Positions 8,842 through 17,792 of a DNA stretch of 64,000 nucleotides are shown here, piece after piece (the first letter of the stretch is position 1; the number at the start of each line of letters is the position of its first letter). The translations under genes were made by a program, and so were the position numbers. The notes beneath the pieces were generated by a model that ran no database searches, was not told where the DNA came from, and was given only the letters and a program-made list of their open reading frames with translations. This DNA comes from Citrobacter tructae (GTDB taxonomy: Bacteria > Pseudomonadota > Gammaproteobacteria > Enterobacterales > Enterobacteriaceae). The stretch lies in NCBI RefSeq assembly GCF_004684345.1, contig NZ_CP038469.1, positions 3,410,001 to 3,474,000 of the forward strand, read 5' to 3'.

Positions 8842-9801
8842 TCAGGACATATCGCGATAAAGCGTCTTGATCGTGTCTTTCAGCCAGACGATCTTAGGAT
8901 TGTGGCTGTTGCGTTTATGCCAAAGGAGGGTGAACGGTACGCGCATTTTTTCTAGTTGTGCGACATCAAAGGGCAGCGGACGAGCCACGAGTGGAAGCTG
9001 GTGGAGTTGATTATATCGCTGGCAATAGACAGGGGCTGTGGCTATCAACGCGTGATCCGGCTGAGCGGCCATAAACAGCGATTGCTCAAACCCCGGCAGG
9101 CTCAGGGCTATAGTGCGTTTGCGTCCCATCTCCTGTAGCACATCGTCCAGCGCCCAGGTGTCACTTTGTTCCCAGCTGATGCTGATATGTGGGTAGCGCA
9201 GAAATGTTTCCAGGTTCCACTCTTCTCGTAACGCCGGATGATCTTCGCGCAGCCAGACGCAGGGGAGATCGGAAAACAGCACTTCATGATCGATAGACAG
9301 CGGCAGCAGGCTCAGTAACTCGCGCGAGCGCGGGTGGCTTTCACGCCCAGTGAAACCGATGTCTACCTCTCCTCGAATAATGGCGTCCAGCGAATCGTAA
9401 TCCCAGTTGCGCACTTTGATCGAGGCTTGCGGATAACGCTGATAGATCTGCTGTGAGAGCGCGTTGAACATAATCATCACCAGCGGCGTCTCGGCCACCA
9501 GATCAAACTTAAGCCCGCGCGGAGCTTCATGATGTGGCTTATCAAGCAGCTGATTGCCCATCTGCATCCACTCCGCCAGGCTTTGTTCCATACTGACCAT
9601 CAGCGGCGTCGGCGTCAGCCCCAGTGGGGTGTTTACAAACAGTGGATCATCAAACCAGCCTCTCAGCTTCGACAGTGATTTACTCACCGCCGACGGCGTG
9701 ACGTTCATCCGTTTGGCGGTTTTGGTGACGCTGCGCTCCTGCATCAGGAGCTGCAGGCAGAGCAGTAAATTAAGATCGAGACTGCTGAGGGATTTCTTCA
9801 T
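8842..9801 (-). CDS. yidZ: LysR-family transcriptional regulator YidZ
   Basis: This 319-residue LysR regulator has an N-terminal winged helix (residues 1-60, with SVTKTAKRMNVTPSAVSKSL as the recognition region) and a two-lobe effector domain. In E. coli it has been linked to anaerobic survival under nitric oxide. The frame is open for nine more residues upstream, but MKKSLSSLDLN is the family N-terminus, so I use the ATG ending at 9801. Its start overlaps the 3' end of mdtL by 32 bases on the same strand, which suggests coupling. Confidence 0.9.
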   Translation of the reverse strand: MKKSLSSLDLNLLLCLQLLMQERSVTKTAKRMNVTPSAVSKSLSKLRGWFDDPLFVNTPLGLTPTPLMVSMEQSLAEWMQMGNQLLDKPHHEAPRGLKFDLVAETPLVMIMFNALSQQIYQRYPQASIKVRNWDYDSLDAIIRGEVDIGFTGRESHPRSRELLSLLPLSIDHEVLFSDLPCVWLREDHPALREEWNLETFLRYPHISISWEQSDTWALDDVLQEMGRKRTIALSLPGFEQSLFMAAQPDHALIATAPVYCQRYNQLHQLPLVARPLPFDVAQLEKMRVPFTLLWHKRNSHNPKIVWLKDTIKTLYRDMS

Positions 9802-10951
9802 GAGTGGGCGCGGACCGGTTGGGAGCAACAGTGATAATCAGCATGATGCTCACTATGCTACAGCCAATCAGAATCCCGATCAGCATATTCAGCGCGTCGA
9901 GTCCGAGGATTGCCGCCAGCCAAATCCACAGCGATGAACCGCAAACCTGGGCAATACCTAACGTTGAGCTGGCGACACCCGCTCGCAGCGAGAACGGCCC
10001 CAGCGCCTGACTCATGGCTACGCCGAAACCGACCGAGAATCCGGCACAGATTAACGTTAACCCAAACAGCGTGACGGCATGCGTGCTGGCGAGGGTTAAC
10101 ACCACGCCAGCGGCAAGGAAAAGCGCCTGCGAGGTTAGCATCAGAGTGCGAGGTTTAAACAGGCTCAGGGCGAACGGTGTGGAGAAAGAGACCGCCATGC
10201 TGACGCCTGCGGTCATCGCCATGGTGGTGGCGTACTCACCACGGTCGAAACCCATCACTTCCATCAGCAGTACCGGAGAGGTATTCACAAAGGTCAGGAT
10301 CACCGACACGCTCAGCGTGGTAATCGCCAGGCGGCTTAAGAAAAAGCGGTTTACCAGTGACTCGGTTCGCTGATCGACTGACGTCGACGTCGAGAGCCTC
10401 GCTGGGCGCGATTCTCGCAGGATAAACACCGACAGTAAGCAAACGACTACGCCCATGCCGATCATCGTGTAGAACAGGCTCTGCCACGGGTATTTGAGCA
10501 TAATCAGATGCCCCATCACCGGTGCCAGTACCGGCACGATACAGGTGATACCGTTCAACAAAGACAGCACTTTCGCCCGGCGGCGATCGTCGAGCGTATC
10601 ACGCAAAATCGCAAATGCCACCACATAGCAGCAACCTGCGCCAATCCCCTGAATAAAACGTCCCACCAGGAATGGCGTCCCGCTCTCGGCAAATGAACAC
10701 AAGGTGGAGGCGAAGATAAAGATCAGGGCGCCGACAATAGCGACCGGCTTACGACCTGACTGGTCGGCAATCTTACCGGCGAACAGCATCGCCGTGGCCA
10801 TACCGGCCAGATAGACCGAAAATGCGATATGCAGCTGCGCTTCGCTGGCGTTAAGGTCGGCGGCAATACGCGGTAATCCCACCAGATACATATCAATTCC
10901 GGTGGGATAGAGTAAAACTAGGGCAAAACTGCAGAGTAGATAACGTGCCAT
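9770..10951 (-). CDS. mdtL: Multidrug efflux MFS transporter MdtL
   Basis: This 393-residue DHA1-family exporter matches E. coli MdtL (391 residues). About twelve hydrophobic segments are visible. The motif A loop (GKIADQSGRKPVAIVGA) falls near residues 58-74 and the drug:H+ antiporter motif C region (NGITCIVPVLAPVMG) follows near residues 130-145. The ATG follows AGGATGTT. It lies downstream of tnaB, separated by 147 bases. Confidence 0.92.
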   Translation of the reverse strand: MARYLLCSFALVLLYPTGIDMYLVGLPRIAADLNASEAQLHIAFSVYLAGMATAMLFAGKIADQSGRKPVAIVGALIFIFASTLCSFAESGTPFLVGRFIQGIGAGCCYVVAFAILRDTLDDRRRAKVLSLLNGITCIVPVLAPVMGHLIMLKYPWQSLFYTMIGMGVVVCLLSVFILRESRPARLSTSTSVDQRTESLVNRFFLSRLAITTLSVSVILTFVNTSPVLLMEVMGFDRGEYATTMAMTAGVSMAVSFSTPFALSLFKPRTLMLTSQALFLAAGVVLTLASTHAVTLFGLTLICAGFSVGFGVAMSQALGPFSLRAGVASSTLGIAQVCGSSLWIWLAAILGLDALNMLIGILIGCSIVSIMLIITVAPNRSAPTHEEIPQQSRS

Positions 10952-11098
10952 AACATCCTCGCGATAATCGTGCCGACAAGGATAGAGGGCAGCGAGCTAT
11001 GTCGCGAATTGCCATTTGGACAACAGTGATTTCCTTTTTGGAAATGTGTTAATAAACAATAGTATATGATGCAGTGTTCTGAGCTACTCTGGTGTCAT

Positions 11099-12349
11099 TC
11101 AACCAAATTTAGGTAACACGTTGAATACGTTACCAAACCAACACAAGATAACCATCACACCGAAGATCATGACGATAGAGGGTATTGCGACTCCGCCCCA
11201 AACTGTGAATATCTTGTTCGGAAACTTTTTTCGGGATTTCAGTGCCAGTACCGCCGGGATGATAACTGCCCAGATGGTTGCACATAACCCTGCGCCACCA
11301 ATGCCATAGATAAAGCCGTTGGGAAATATTAAGTACAGGAGAGCGGGTGGAAGAAAGGTTAACAGGATTGTTTTAAAACGTCCGGTATGTGAGCTATCGA
11401 TTTTAAATAAGTCTGCAATATAATCAAAAAGCCCTAGAGTGACACCAAAGAAGGAGCTTGCTACCGCCAGGTTTGAAAAAACAAGCAAACAAAACTCTAT
11501 TGCACCATGTTGCTTTGTTCCAAGGAATGATTTTACCAACGAATCGACATTGCCGCCTGATGATATGACACTTTTAAATCCATCACGCGTAATGTTTCCC
11601 ATCGTGCAGTATAGCCAGAAAAGATAGATGACCAGAGCTAATAATGAGCCGAAGACAATGCTTTTTATGAGTTTATCTTTTCGTTTTCCATAGCAGATAA
11701 TCAGACTGGGAATGTTGCCATGAAACCCAAAAGATGCCAGACATACCGGTAATGCCATAAAGATATACGGAAAATAGGATGTGCTATTATTTTCTGTACC
11801 GTTAACATCCTTCAGTATTGAGTAGTCTACCTGGAAGAAAAACGATCCAAAAACGACAACAAAAGCAATTATTTTGATACCTAAGAACAGGGAGGTAATT
11901 CGGCTTGCTGCAAGTGAACTAAACCAGAGTACACTGGCAACAAAAATGGCCGTGCCGATACCAATGAATCTAGGATTTACATGATTCCCTGAATTCATAG
12001 CGATGGTTTCACTGATGATTGCACCATTTGCTGAGATATAGGCGTAAGTGAGGATGTAAAGAACGAAAGCTACAGTAAACCCACTGACGATATTCCATTT
12101 ATTACCGATTAGATCTTTGGTGATAGTGTTAAAACTGGAGCCGACAGGGTAGTTTAAATTTGCTTCTAATAATAACAATCCAGAATGTAGCATCGAAAAC
12201 CAAGCAATTATAAGAATAAATGCCCCCCAGAAAAACCATGAACCAGCGAGGTCTACGGGGAGAGCAAACATTCCACCGCCAATGACGGTACCTGCGATAA
12301 CCATTATTCCCCAAAAAGATGAATGTTTGTCGTTTGAAGTATCTTCCAT
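11099..12349 (-). CDS. tnaB: Low-affinity tryptophan permease TnaB
   Basis: This 416-residue transporter of the aromatic amino acid permease family (with Mtr and TyrP) imports tryptophan for TnaA. The family N-terminal motif GTVIGGGMFALPVDLAG sits near residues 20-36, and about eleven hydrophobic segments follow. It is 72 bases downstream of tnaA and should be part of the tnaCAB operon. The AT content is higher than in flanking housekeeping genes, as is usual for tnaB. Confidence 0.95.
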   Translation of the reverse strand: MEDTSNDKHSSFWGIMVIAGTVIGGGMFALPVDLAGSWFFWGAFILIIAWFSMLHSGLLLLEANLNYPVGSSFNTITKDLIGNKWNIVSGFTVAFVLYILTYAYISANGAIISETIAMNSGNHVNPRFIGIGTAIFVASVLWFSSLAASRITSLFLGIKIIAFVVVFGSFFFQVDYSILKDVNGTENNSTSYFPYIFMALPVCLASFGFHGNIPSLIICYGKRKDKLIKSIVFGSLLALVIYLFWLYCTMGNITRDGFKSVISSGGNVDSLVKSFLGTKQHGAIEFCLLVFSNLAVASSFFGVTLGLFDYIADLFKIDSSHTGRFKTILLTFLPPALLYLIFPNGFIYGIGGAGLCATIWAVIIPAVLALKSRKKFPNKIFTVWGGVAIPSIVMIFGVMVILCWFGNVFNVLPKFG

Positions 12350-12382
12350 AATGCAACCTTAATATTAGGTAGCTTATTATTA

Positions 12383-12408
12383 GAGAGGCTGTGAAAATAC
12401 AGCCTCTC
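12383..12408. terminator. Hairpin between tnaA and tnaB
   Basis: The perfect 10-base stem GAGAGGCTGT/ACAGCCTCTC encloses a six-base loop. On the transcribed strand it is followed by AATAATAAG rather than a T run, so it looks like an mRNA processing or partial attenuation structure that could set the tnaA:tnaB ratio. Function is inferred. Confidence 0.55.
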
Positions 12409-12421
12409 CAACTATTTTTGA

Positions 12422-13837
12422 TTAAATTTCTTTAAGTTTTGCGGTAAAGTGGCGCAATACTTTAGGTTCGTAAGTAAAAGTTAATCCTTTAATATTCGAA
12501 GCATTTTCTTTGACATGCCTGAAGGCTTCAATAATGAAGTCCATATGTGACTGGGTATAGGTAGCACGTGGAATAGTTAAGCGAAGCAGTTCCGCAGGGC
12601 ATGGGAGTTGTTTCCCGGTCTTTGGATCGCGGCCCAGCAAGAAAGAACCTATTTCTACCGCCCTGATACCCGCGACTTTATACAATTCACATGCCAGCGC
12701 CTGCGCAGGGAATTGCTCTGCAGGAATGTGAGGGAGGAGCTTCCCTGCATCAACAAATGCCGCATGGCCACCGGCTTGCTGGCAAACAACACCAATCGCC
12801 TCAAGACCATCAACTAAATACTGAACTTGGGTAATGCGATAGGCCAGCCAGTCATGGTTCATCCCGTCACTAAGGCCAACGGCCAGGCGCTCCATTGCGC
12901 CACCTTCCAGGCCGCCGTAGGTAGGGAACCCTTCCTGAACGACGCAAAGTGTTCTGCATTCCGTATAAACATCTAAATATTCATCGTCTTTAATACACAA
13001 CAATCCGCCCATCGGAACCATGGCATCTTTTTTAGCCGACATCGCTAACATATCTGCATATTTATAGGTTTCACGGGTGATCTCTTCAATGGTCCAGTCT
13101 TTATATTCTGCTTCGCGCTGCTGTATAAAATACGCGTTCTCTGCAAAGCGTGCTGAATCCATCACGACCGGAATGTCATATTTTTTTGCGATGCGGTACA
13201 TTGCTTTTAAGTTTGCTAAAGAGATAGGTTGGCCACCGGCTGAGTTGCTGGTGATTGTGGCGACAATGTAAGGAACATTATTCGCTCCAACTTCTTCAAT
13301 CCCGCTCTCCAGCCCTTCGAGGTTGAAGTTTCCTTTGAAATCATAACGAACGCCGGTATCAAAGGCTTCTTTAATATAAACGTTGCGGACGGTACAACCA
13401 TTAATTTGGCTATGGCCTTGAGTCGTGTCAAAAAAATAGTTAGAGAACGCAACCATTTTCTCTCTGTCCAGCCCTTTTTCTTGTTCGCGTTTTTTAATTA
13501 ATACCGGGATGTAGATTTGTTCAGCGCCGCGGCCCTGATGGGTAGGAATAGTGTGTTGATAGCCAAATATATTTTTTACCGCATCGGCTAAAGCATAATA
13601 ACTGCGGCTTCCACTATATGCTTCATCACCGCGCATCATTGCTGCCTGCATATTTTGCGTGACGGCACCAGTGCCGCTGTCAGTCAGTAAATCAATGAAT
13701 ACATCTTCGCTATCCAGCAGGAAAGGGTTCATGCCTGATTTTATAATAGCAGCTTCACGATGCTCTCTGGTTGTGCGTTTTACAGGCTCAATAACGCGGA
13801 TGCGGAAAGGTTCAGGTAGGTGTTTAAAGTTTTCCAT
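12422..13837 (-). CDS. tnaA: Tryptophanase TnaA
   Basis: This 471-residue PLP enzyme splits tryptophan to indole, pyruvate and ammonia. The PLP-lysine motif is SAKKDAMVPMGG near residue 270, and the beta-eliminating lyase motif GGLEGGAMERLAVGL follows. AAGGA stands before the ATG. The protein is full length, so the organism is predicted to be indole-positive. It lies 261 bases downstream of the tnaC leader that controls it. Confidence 0.98.
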   Translation of the reverse strand: MENFKHLPEPFRIRVIEPVKRTTREHREAAIIKSGMNPFLLDSEDVFIDLLTDSGTGAVTQNMQAAMMRGDEAYSGSRSYYALADAVKNIFGYQHTIPTHQGRGAEQIYIPVLIKKREQEKGLDREKMVAFSNYFFDTTQGHSQINGCTVRNVYIKEAFDTGVRYDFKGNFNLEGLESGIEEVGANNVPYIVATITSNSAGGQPISLANLKAMYRIAKKYDIPVVMDSARFAENAYFIQQREAEYKDWTIEEITRETYKYADMLAMSAKKDAMVPMGGLLCIKDDEYLDVYTECRTLCVVQEGFPTYGGLEGGAMERLAVGLSDGMNHDWLAYRITQVQYLVDGLEAIGVVCQQAGGHAAFVDAGKLLPHIPAEQFPAQALACELYKVAGIRAVEIGSFLLGRDPKTGKQLPCPAELLRLTIPRATYTQSHMDFIIEAFRHVKENASNIKGLTFTYEPKVLRHFTAKLKEI

Positions 13838-14098
13838 CTTTTAATCCTTCAATTAATTTTGTGACGACAGTCCCTGTGGCTGTTTATTTATAAACAGTCA
13901 TTTTCGACAGGTATACCCCTCCTGACTCAGATTATCTTTGATTTTTCTAACATATTAATCACGACTATCCCTATAGATATGAGGATGCCATGTCGCATAT
14001 GTTGGCAACATTAAATCTGAGTTATTTAAGGCATGCCAAAAAATAGATTGTGTTGAATCTATTTATTTTGGCTTTAGATTGAAAAAATGAATGGGAGG

Positions 14099-14173
14099 CT
14101 AAGGGCGATGTTCAACAATTTTACTGTCAACATTGAACCATTTAGAGGTTATATATGAATTTGAGATAATCAT
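14099..14173 (-). CDS. tnaC: Tryptophanase leader peptide TnaC (24 aa)
   Basis: Reading the minus strand from ATG at 14173 gives 24 codons and TAG. The peptide starts MIISNSYITSKWFN and ends KIVEHRP. Trp12, Asp16 and Pro24, the residues known to be needed for tryptophan-induced ribosome stalling in E. coli TnaC, are at exactly the same positions, while the first ten residues differ. GAGGAT lies ten bases upstream. The end overlaps a boxA-like CGCCCTTAG as in E. coli (CGCCCTTGA), so stalling should mask Rho loading in the 261-base spacer before tnaA. Confidence 0.93.
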   Translation of the reverse strand: MIISNSYITSKWFNVDSKIVEHRP

Positions 14174-14203
14174 GGTATGTTTATCCTCATTAGACACAAT
14201 GCT

Positions 14204-14267
14204 ACATTATGGCAATGAAAATATTTGTCTATCGGGGCTTTAATGAGTTGTGATTGTAATCACAATT
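14204..14267 (-). promoter_or_regulatory. tna promoter with CRP site
   Basis: A perfect CRP palindrome TGTGA-TTGTAA-TCACA occupies 14249-14264. Reading the minus strand, TAGACA (-35, 14228-14233) and TAATGT (-10, 14204-14209) follow. The expected start near 14197 puts the CRP centre about 60 bases upstream, the class I geometry known for tna. This explains catabolite repression of the operon. Confidence 0.85.
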
Positions 14268-14314
14268 AAAAATTTCATATAATTAATGTGTGACTATGAA
14301 AAAAAGAATGGCAA

Positions 14315-14355
14315 TAATTATTACAACAACCCGCACTAATAACTATTAATGCGGG
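14315..14355 (-). terminator. Terminator after mnmE
   Basis: The stem CCCGCACTAAT/ATTAATGCGGG (14330-14355) lies just past the mnmE stop. On the minus strand it is followed by TTGTTGTAATAATT, a loose T-rich tract. Confidence 0.65.
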
Positions 14356-14372
14356 AGTATGTAGTATTAGCG

Positions 14373-15737
14373 TTACTTACCAATACAGAAGCTGGAGAAA
14401 ATCCGTCCCAGCAGATCGTCGGAAGTAAATTCCCCGGTGATCTCACTGAGATTCTGTTGCGCCAGGCGCAGCTCTTCTGCCAGCAGTTCTCCGGCCCATG
14501 CACCCAAAAGCTGAGCTTTGCCTTGCTGGAGATGCTCAGCGGCTTCTGCCAGTGCCTGCAGATGACGACGACGCGCCAGGAAGCCACCTTCCATATTGGT
14601 CTCGAAGCCCATACTTTGCTTGAGATGGTTACGCAGCACATCAACGCCTTCGCCGGTACGCGCGGAGAGGCGGACCAGTGAGTGGCCATTGACTTCGCTA
14701 AGGCCCAGCGTTTCTCCCGTGATATCTGCTTTGTTACGCACCACGGTGATTGGCAGCTTTGCGGGCAGACGCGCAATAAAATCAGGCCAGATGTCGGCAG
14801 GGTCGACGGCATTAGTGGTGGTGCCATCGACCATAAACAGCACGCGGTCGGCCTGTTCTATTTCTTGCCAGGCGCGTTCGATACCAATACGTTCAACTTC
14901 GTCACTGGCATCACGCAGACCGGCGGTATCGATAATGTGCAGCGGCATGCCGTCGATATGGATATGCTCGCGCAGTACGTCGCGCGTGGTACCCGCGATA
15001 TCGGTGACGATCGCTGCTTCACGACCTGCCAGCGCGTTCAGCAGGCTTGATTTTCCGGCATTTGGCCGCCCGGCAATCACCACCTTCATTCCTTCACGCA
15101 GCAGGCTACCCTGACGCGCTTCGGCACGTACGGCGTCGAGATCGGCCATCACGCTATTAAGCTGGGCTTCAATTTTACCGTCAGAGAGGAAGTCTATTTC
15201 CTCATCCGGGAAGTCGATCGCCGCTTCCACATAGATGCGCAGGTGAGTGAGTGCTTCCACAAGATGATTCACACGTGCGGAGAACGCACCCTGCAATGAG
15301 TTCAGTGCGGAACGTGCAGCTTGTTCCGAGCTGGCGTCGATCAGGTCGGCAATGGCTTCTGCCTGGGCTAAATCGAGCTTATCGTTAAGAAATGCACGTT
15401 CAGAGAACTCGCCGGGTCTGGCAATGCGCAGGCCTGGAATCGTCAGAATGCGTTTTAACAGCAGATCGAGAATGACCGGTCCGCCGTGACCCTGCAGCTC
15501 TAATACGTCTTCACCAGTAAAGGAGTTCGGTCCGGGAAACCACAGGGCGATCCCCTGATCCAGCGCGCTGCCATCGGCGTCTTTAAACGGCAGATAGTCG
15601 GCATAACGTGCTTTTGGCAGTTTGCCCAGCACGGTTTCGGCAACTTCGCGTGCTTTAAGGCCGGAGATGCGCAGAATACCCACACCACCACGTCCCGGTG
15701 GGGTGGCCTGAGCGACGATGGTGTCGTTATGGCTCAT
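14373..15737 (-). CDS. mnmE: tRNA modification GTPase MnmE
   Basis: This 454-residue GTPase works with MnmG to add the 5-carboxymethylaminomethyl group to the wobble uridine of certain tRNAs. An N-terminal folate-binding domain (residues 1-120) is followed by a helical domain interrupted by the G domain. The P-loop GRPNAGKS is at residues 223-230, with DTAGLRD and NKAD after it. It ends with the C-terminal CIGK motif needed for catalysis. It is downstream of yidC on the same strand. Confidence 0.98.
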   Translation of the reverse strand: MSHNDTIVAQATPPGRGGVGILRISGLKAREVAETVLGKLPKARYADYLPFKDADGSALDQGIALWFPGPNSFTGEDVLELQGHGGPVILDLLLKRILTIPGLRIARPGEFSERAFLNDKLDLAQAEAIADLIDASSEQAARSALNSLQGAFSARVNHLVEALTHLRIYVEAAIDFPDEEIDFLSDGKIEAQLNSVMADLDAVRAEARQGSLLREGMKVVIAGRPNAGKSSLLNALAGREAAIVTDIAGTTRDVLREHIHIDGMPLHIIDTAGLRDASDEVERIGIERAWQEIEQADRVLFMVDGTTTNAVDPADIWPDFIARLPAKLPITVVRNKADITGETLGLSEVNGHSLVRLSARTGEGVDVLRNHLKQSMGFETNMEGGFLARRRHLQALAEAAEHLQQGKAQLLGAWAGELLAEELRLAQQNLSEITGEFTSDDLLGRIFSSFCIGK

Positions 15738-15753
15738 GATAGTTCTCTTGTAA

Positions 15754-15783
15754 ATGTAAAAAAGGCGGTCTTATGACCGCCTT
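15754..15783 (-). terminator. Terminator between yidC and mnmE
   Basis: On the minus strand the stem GGCGGTC/GACCGCC (15764-15781) is followed by CCTTTTTTTAC. It separates the rpmH-rnpA-yidD-yidC unit from mnmE. Confidence 0.85.
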
Positions 15784-15804
15784 CTCTGGCATTAACTGTA
15801 CCGT

Positions 15805-15887
15805 GAATACTCGAAATAATTCAAGCTGCAGGAAGGCGGCAAGCAAATGCAGCCAACGCACCTGCGGCTTGAAGAATGAAGAGTATC
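15805..15887. repeat. Core-deleted ERIC element
   Basis: The left end GAATACTCGAAATAATTCAAG and the right end CTTGAAGAATGAAGAGTATC are the two termini of the enterobacterial ERIC repeat, with GCAGGAAGGCGGCAAG and CAGCCAACGCA between them. The central palindrome found in full 127-base copies is missing, leaving 83 bases. The final TC belongs to the stop codon of yidC, so the insertion abuts or forms the end of that gene. Confidence 0.8.
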
Positions 15888-17532
15888 AGGAGTTTTTCTT
15901 CTCGCGGCTATGTAGGCCACGCTTCTCCAGACCACGGTAAATCAGCTGTTGCTGAATAATAGTTACCAGGTTGCTGACGATATAGTACAGCACCAGACCT
16001 GACGGGAACCACAGGAAGAACACGGTGAAGATGACCGGCATAAAGGTCATGATCTTCTGCTGCATCGGGTCGGTCACGGTGGTCGGAGACATCTTCTGAA
16101 TGAAGAACATCGTCACGCCCATCAGGATCGGCAGGATGTAGTACGGGTCCTGTGCAGACAGGTCATGGATCCACAGAGCGAACGGCGCATGACGCAGTTC
16201 AATGGAGCCCATCAGCATGTAGTACAGTGCCAGGAAGATTGGCATCTGGATGATCAGCGGGAAGCAGCCGCCCAGCGGGTTAACCTTCTCAGCTTTGTAC
16301 AGGGCCATCATTTCCTGGCTCTGACGCTGTTTGTCATCGCCCAGACGCTCACGCATTGCCTGAATCTTCGGCTGCAGCATACGCATCTTCGCCATGGAGG
16401 TGTACTGCGCTTTAGTCAGCGGGTACATGATGCCACGAACGATAAAGGTGATAACGATGATGGAGAAGCCCCAGTTACCCAGGAAGCTATGGATCCACTT
16501 CAGCAGTTTGAACAGCGGCTGAGAGATGAACCACAACCAGCCGTAGTCCACGGTCAGATCCAGGTGCGGTGCAACGGCCGCCATTTTATCCTGAATTTCC
16601 GGGCCAACCCACAGGGTGCTGGTCATCGCGCTTGTCTGGCCTGGCTGAACCAGAACCGGCTGAGATTTATAGCCGATAGCGGCAATGCCGTTACCCAGAT
16701 TTGCGGTATAGAAGTTATTGGTGCCGTCGTTACGCGGAACCCATGCCGTTGCGAAATACTGTTGCAGCATTGCAACCCAGCCGTCTTTAGCGTTGACGTT
16801 CAGGTTTTCGTTTTCAGCAATAGTATCGAACTTGTATTTCTCATACTTCTCATCAGGCGTGGAGTACGCTGCGCCGCGGAAAGTATGCAACGCAAAGTTG
16901 CTGCTACCGGTGTCACGATGAGATGGCAGATTGATGGATTGCTTCAGCTGACCAAAGGTGGAGACTTCCAGCGGCTTCTCGCTGGCGTTCTGCACGCTAT
17001 AGTTAACGCTTACCGCATACTCACCACGCTTGAGAACAAACGTTTTGGTAAACGTGTTGCCAGCGGCGTCAGTATAGGTCATCGGGATCTGCAGTTCATT
17101 CTGACCGTCGGCCAGTACAAAAGCGTCTTTGTCGACGTTGTACAGCGGACGCGGACCGTTAGCCGGGTTATCCGGGCCGTCACGACCTGTCAGGCCACTC
17201 TGTGCCTGATAGATGAACTGTGGCGTAGTTTCCAGTAACTGGAACGGTTCGGTAGAACCGAGTTCTTTCGGGTAAGCTGGCAGTGAAGCCTGTTCTACAT
17301 CACCACCACGGGTGTTGATGGTCAGATCAAGCACGTCAGTCTTAACCGTAATCAGTTTCCCCTGGCCACTGGCCGGTACGCCCTGGTCTGCGGCGCTACC
17401 CGCTGCGGTGGTCGTTGTCTGCGTGGTCTGTTGAGCCTGAGGTTGCGGATTTTTATCCTGCTCCCAAGCTTGCCAGATCATGAAAGACACGAACAGCAAA
17501 GCGATGACTAAAAGATTGCGTTGCGAATCCAT
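15886..17532 (-). CDS. yidC: Membrane protein insertase YidC
   Basis: This 548-residue insertase folds and inserts inner-membrane proteins alone or with SecYEG. The first hydrophobic segment is residues 6-20. A large periplasmic domain spans roughly residues 60-340, and the conserved five-helix core follows, including NWGFSIIVITFIVRGIMYPL with the functional arginine. The basic C-terminal tail ends REKKNS. The gene sits between yidD and mnmE, and its stop overlaps the end of an ERIC repeat. Confidence 0.98.
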   Translation of the reverse strand: MDSQRNLLVIALLFVSFMIWQAWEQDKNPQPQAQQTTQTTTTAAGSAADQGVPASGQGKLITVKTDVLDLTINTRGGDVEQASLPAYPKELGSTEPFQLLETTPQFIYQAQSGLTGRDGPDNPANGPRPLYNVDKDAFVLADGQNELQIPMTYTDAAGNTFTKTFVLKRGEYAVSVNYSVQNASEKPLEVSTFGQLKQSINLPSHRDTGSSNFALHTFRGAAYSTPDEKYEKYKFDTIAENENLNVNAKDGWVAMLQQYFATAWVPRNDGTNNFYTANLGNGIAAIGYKSQPVLVQPGQTSAMTSTLWVGPEIQDKMAAVAPHLDLTVDYGWLWFISQPLFKLLKWIHSFLGNWGFSIIVITFIVRGIMYPLTKAQYTSMAKMRMLQPKIQAMRERLGDDKQRQSQEMMALYKAEKVNPLGGCFPLIIQMPIFLALYYMLMGSIELRHAPFALWIHDLSAQDPYYILPILMGVTMFFIQKMSPTTVTDPMQQKIMTFMPVIFTVFFLWFPSGLVLYYIVSNLVTIIQQQLIYRGLEKRGLHSREKKNS

Positions 17533-17534
17533 CG

Positions 17535-17792
17535 TTAGTGTTCTCTGGTATCAAATGGTCCGGGCGGGACGGGATCGTCACCACCAGGGTGTAAAGGGTG
17601 GCATTTTAATACGCGTTTCACCGTCAACCAACTGCCTTTTATCACTCCAAACCTGCGCAATGCCTCAATTCCGTAGCTCGAACAGGTTGGAGTGAAACGG
17701 CAATGCGGCCCAAGCAGCGGACTGATCAGGCGTTGATAGACCCGAATGAGGGCTATCAGGACCCGCGAGCCAGGCGACAATGGCGACGCCAT
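17535..17792 (-). CDS. yidD: Membrane protein insertion efficiency factor YidD
   Basis: This 85-residue small protein has an amphipathic N-terminus (residues 8-25, VLIALIRVYQRLISPLLG) and the conserved CRFTPTCSSYGIEAL core with three cysteines counted with the later KCHP. It assists YidC-dependent insertion. It overlaps rnpA by 37 bases and ends two bases before yidC, so the three are tightly coupled. Confidence 0.95.
   Translation of the reverse strand: MASPLSPGSRVLIALIRVYQRLISPLLGPHCRFTPTCSSYGIEALRRFGVIKGSWLTVKRVLKCHPLHPGGDDPVPPGPFDTREH

Noticed and set aside
14336..14827. 163-residue open frame on the mnmE strand
   Set aside because: It lies inside mnmE in another frame; mnmE is intact through its CIGK end, so this is not a frameshifted piece.
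16165..17238. 357-residue open frame opposite yidC
   Set aside because: It is fully antisense to the conserved yidC gene, has no ribosome site or recognisable domain, and its composition is that of a shadow frame.
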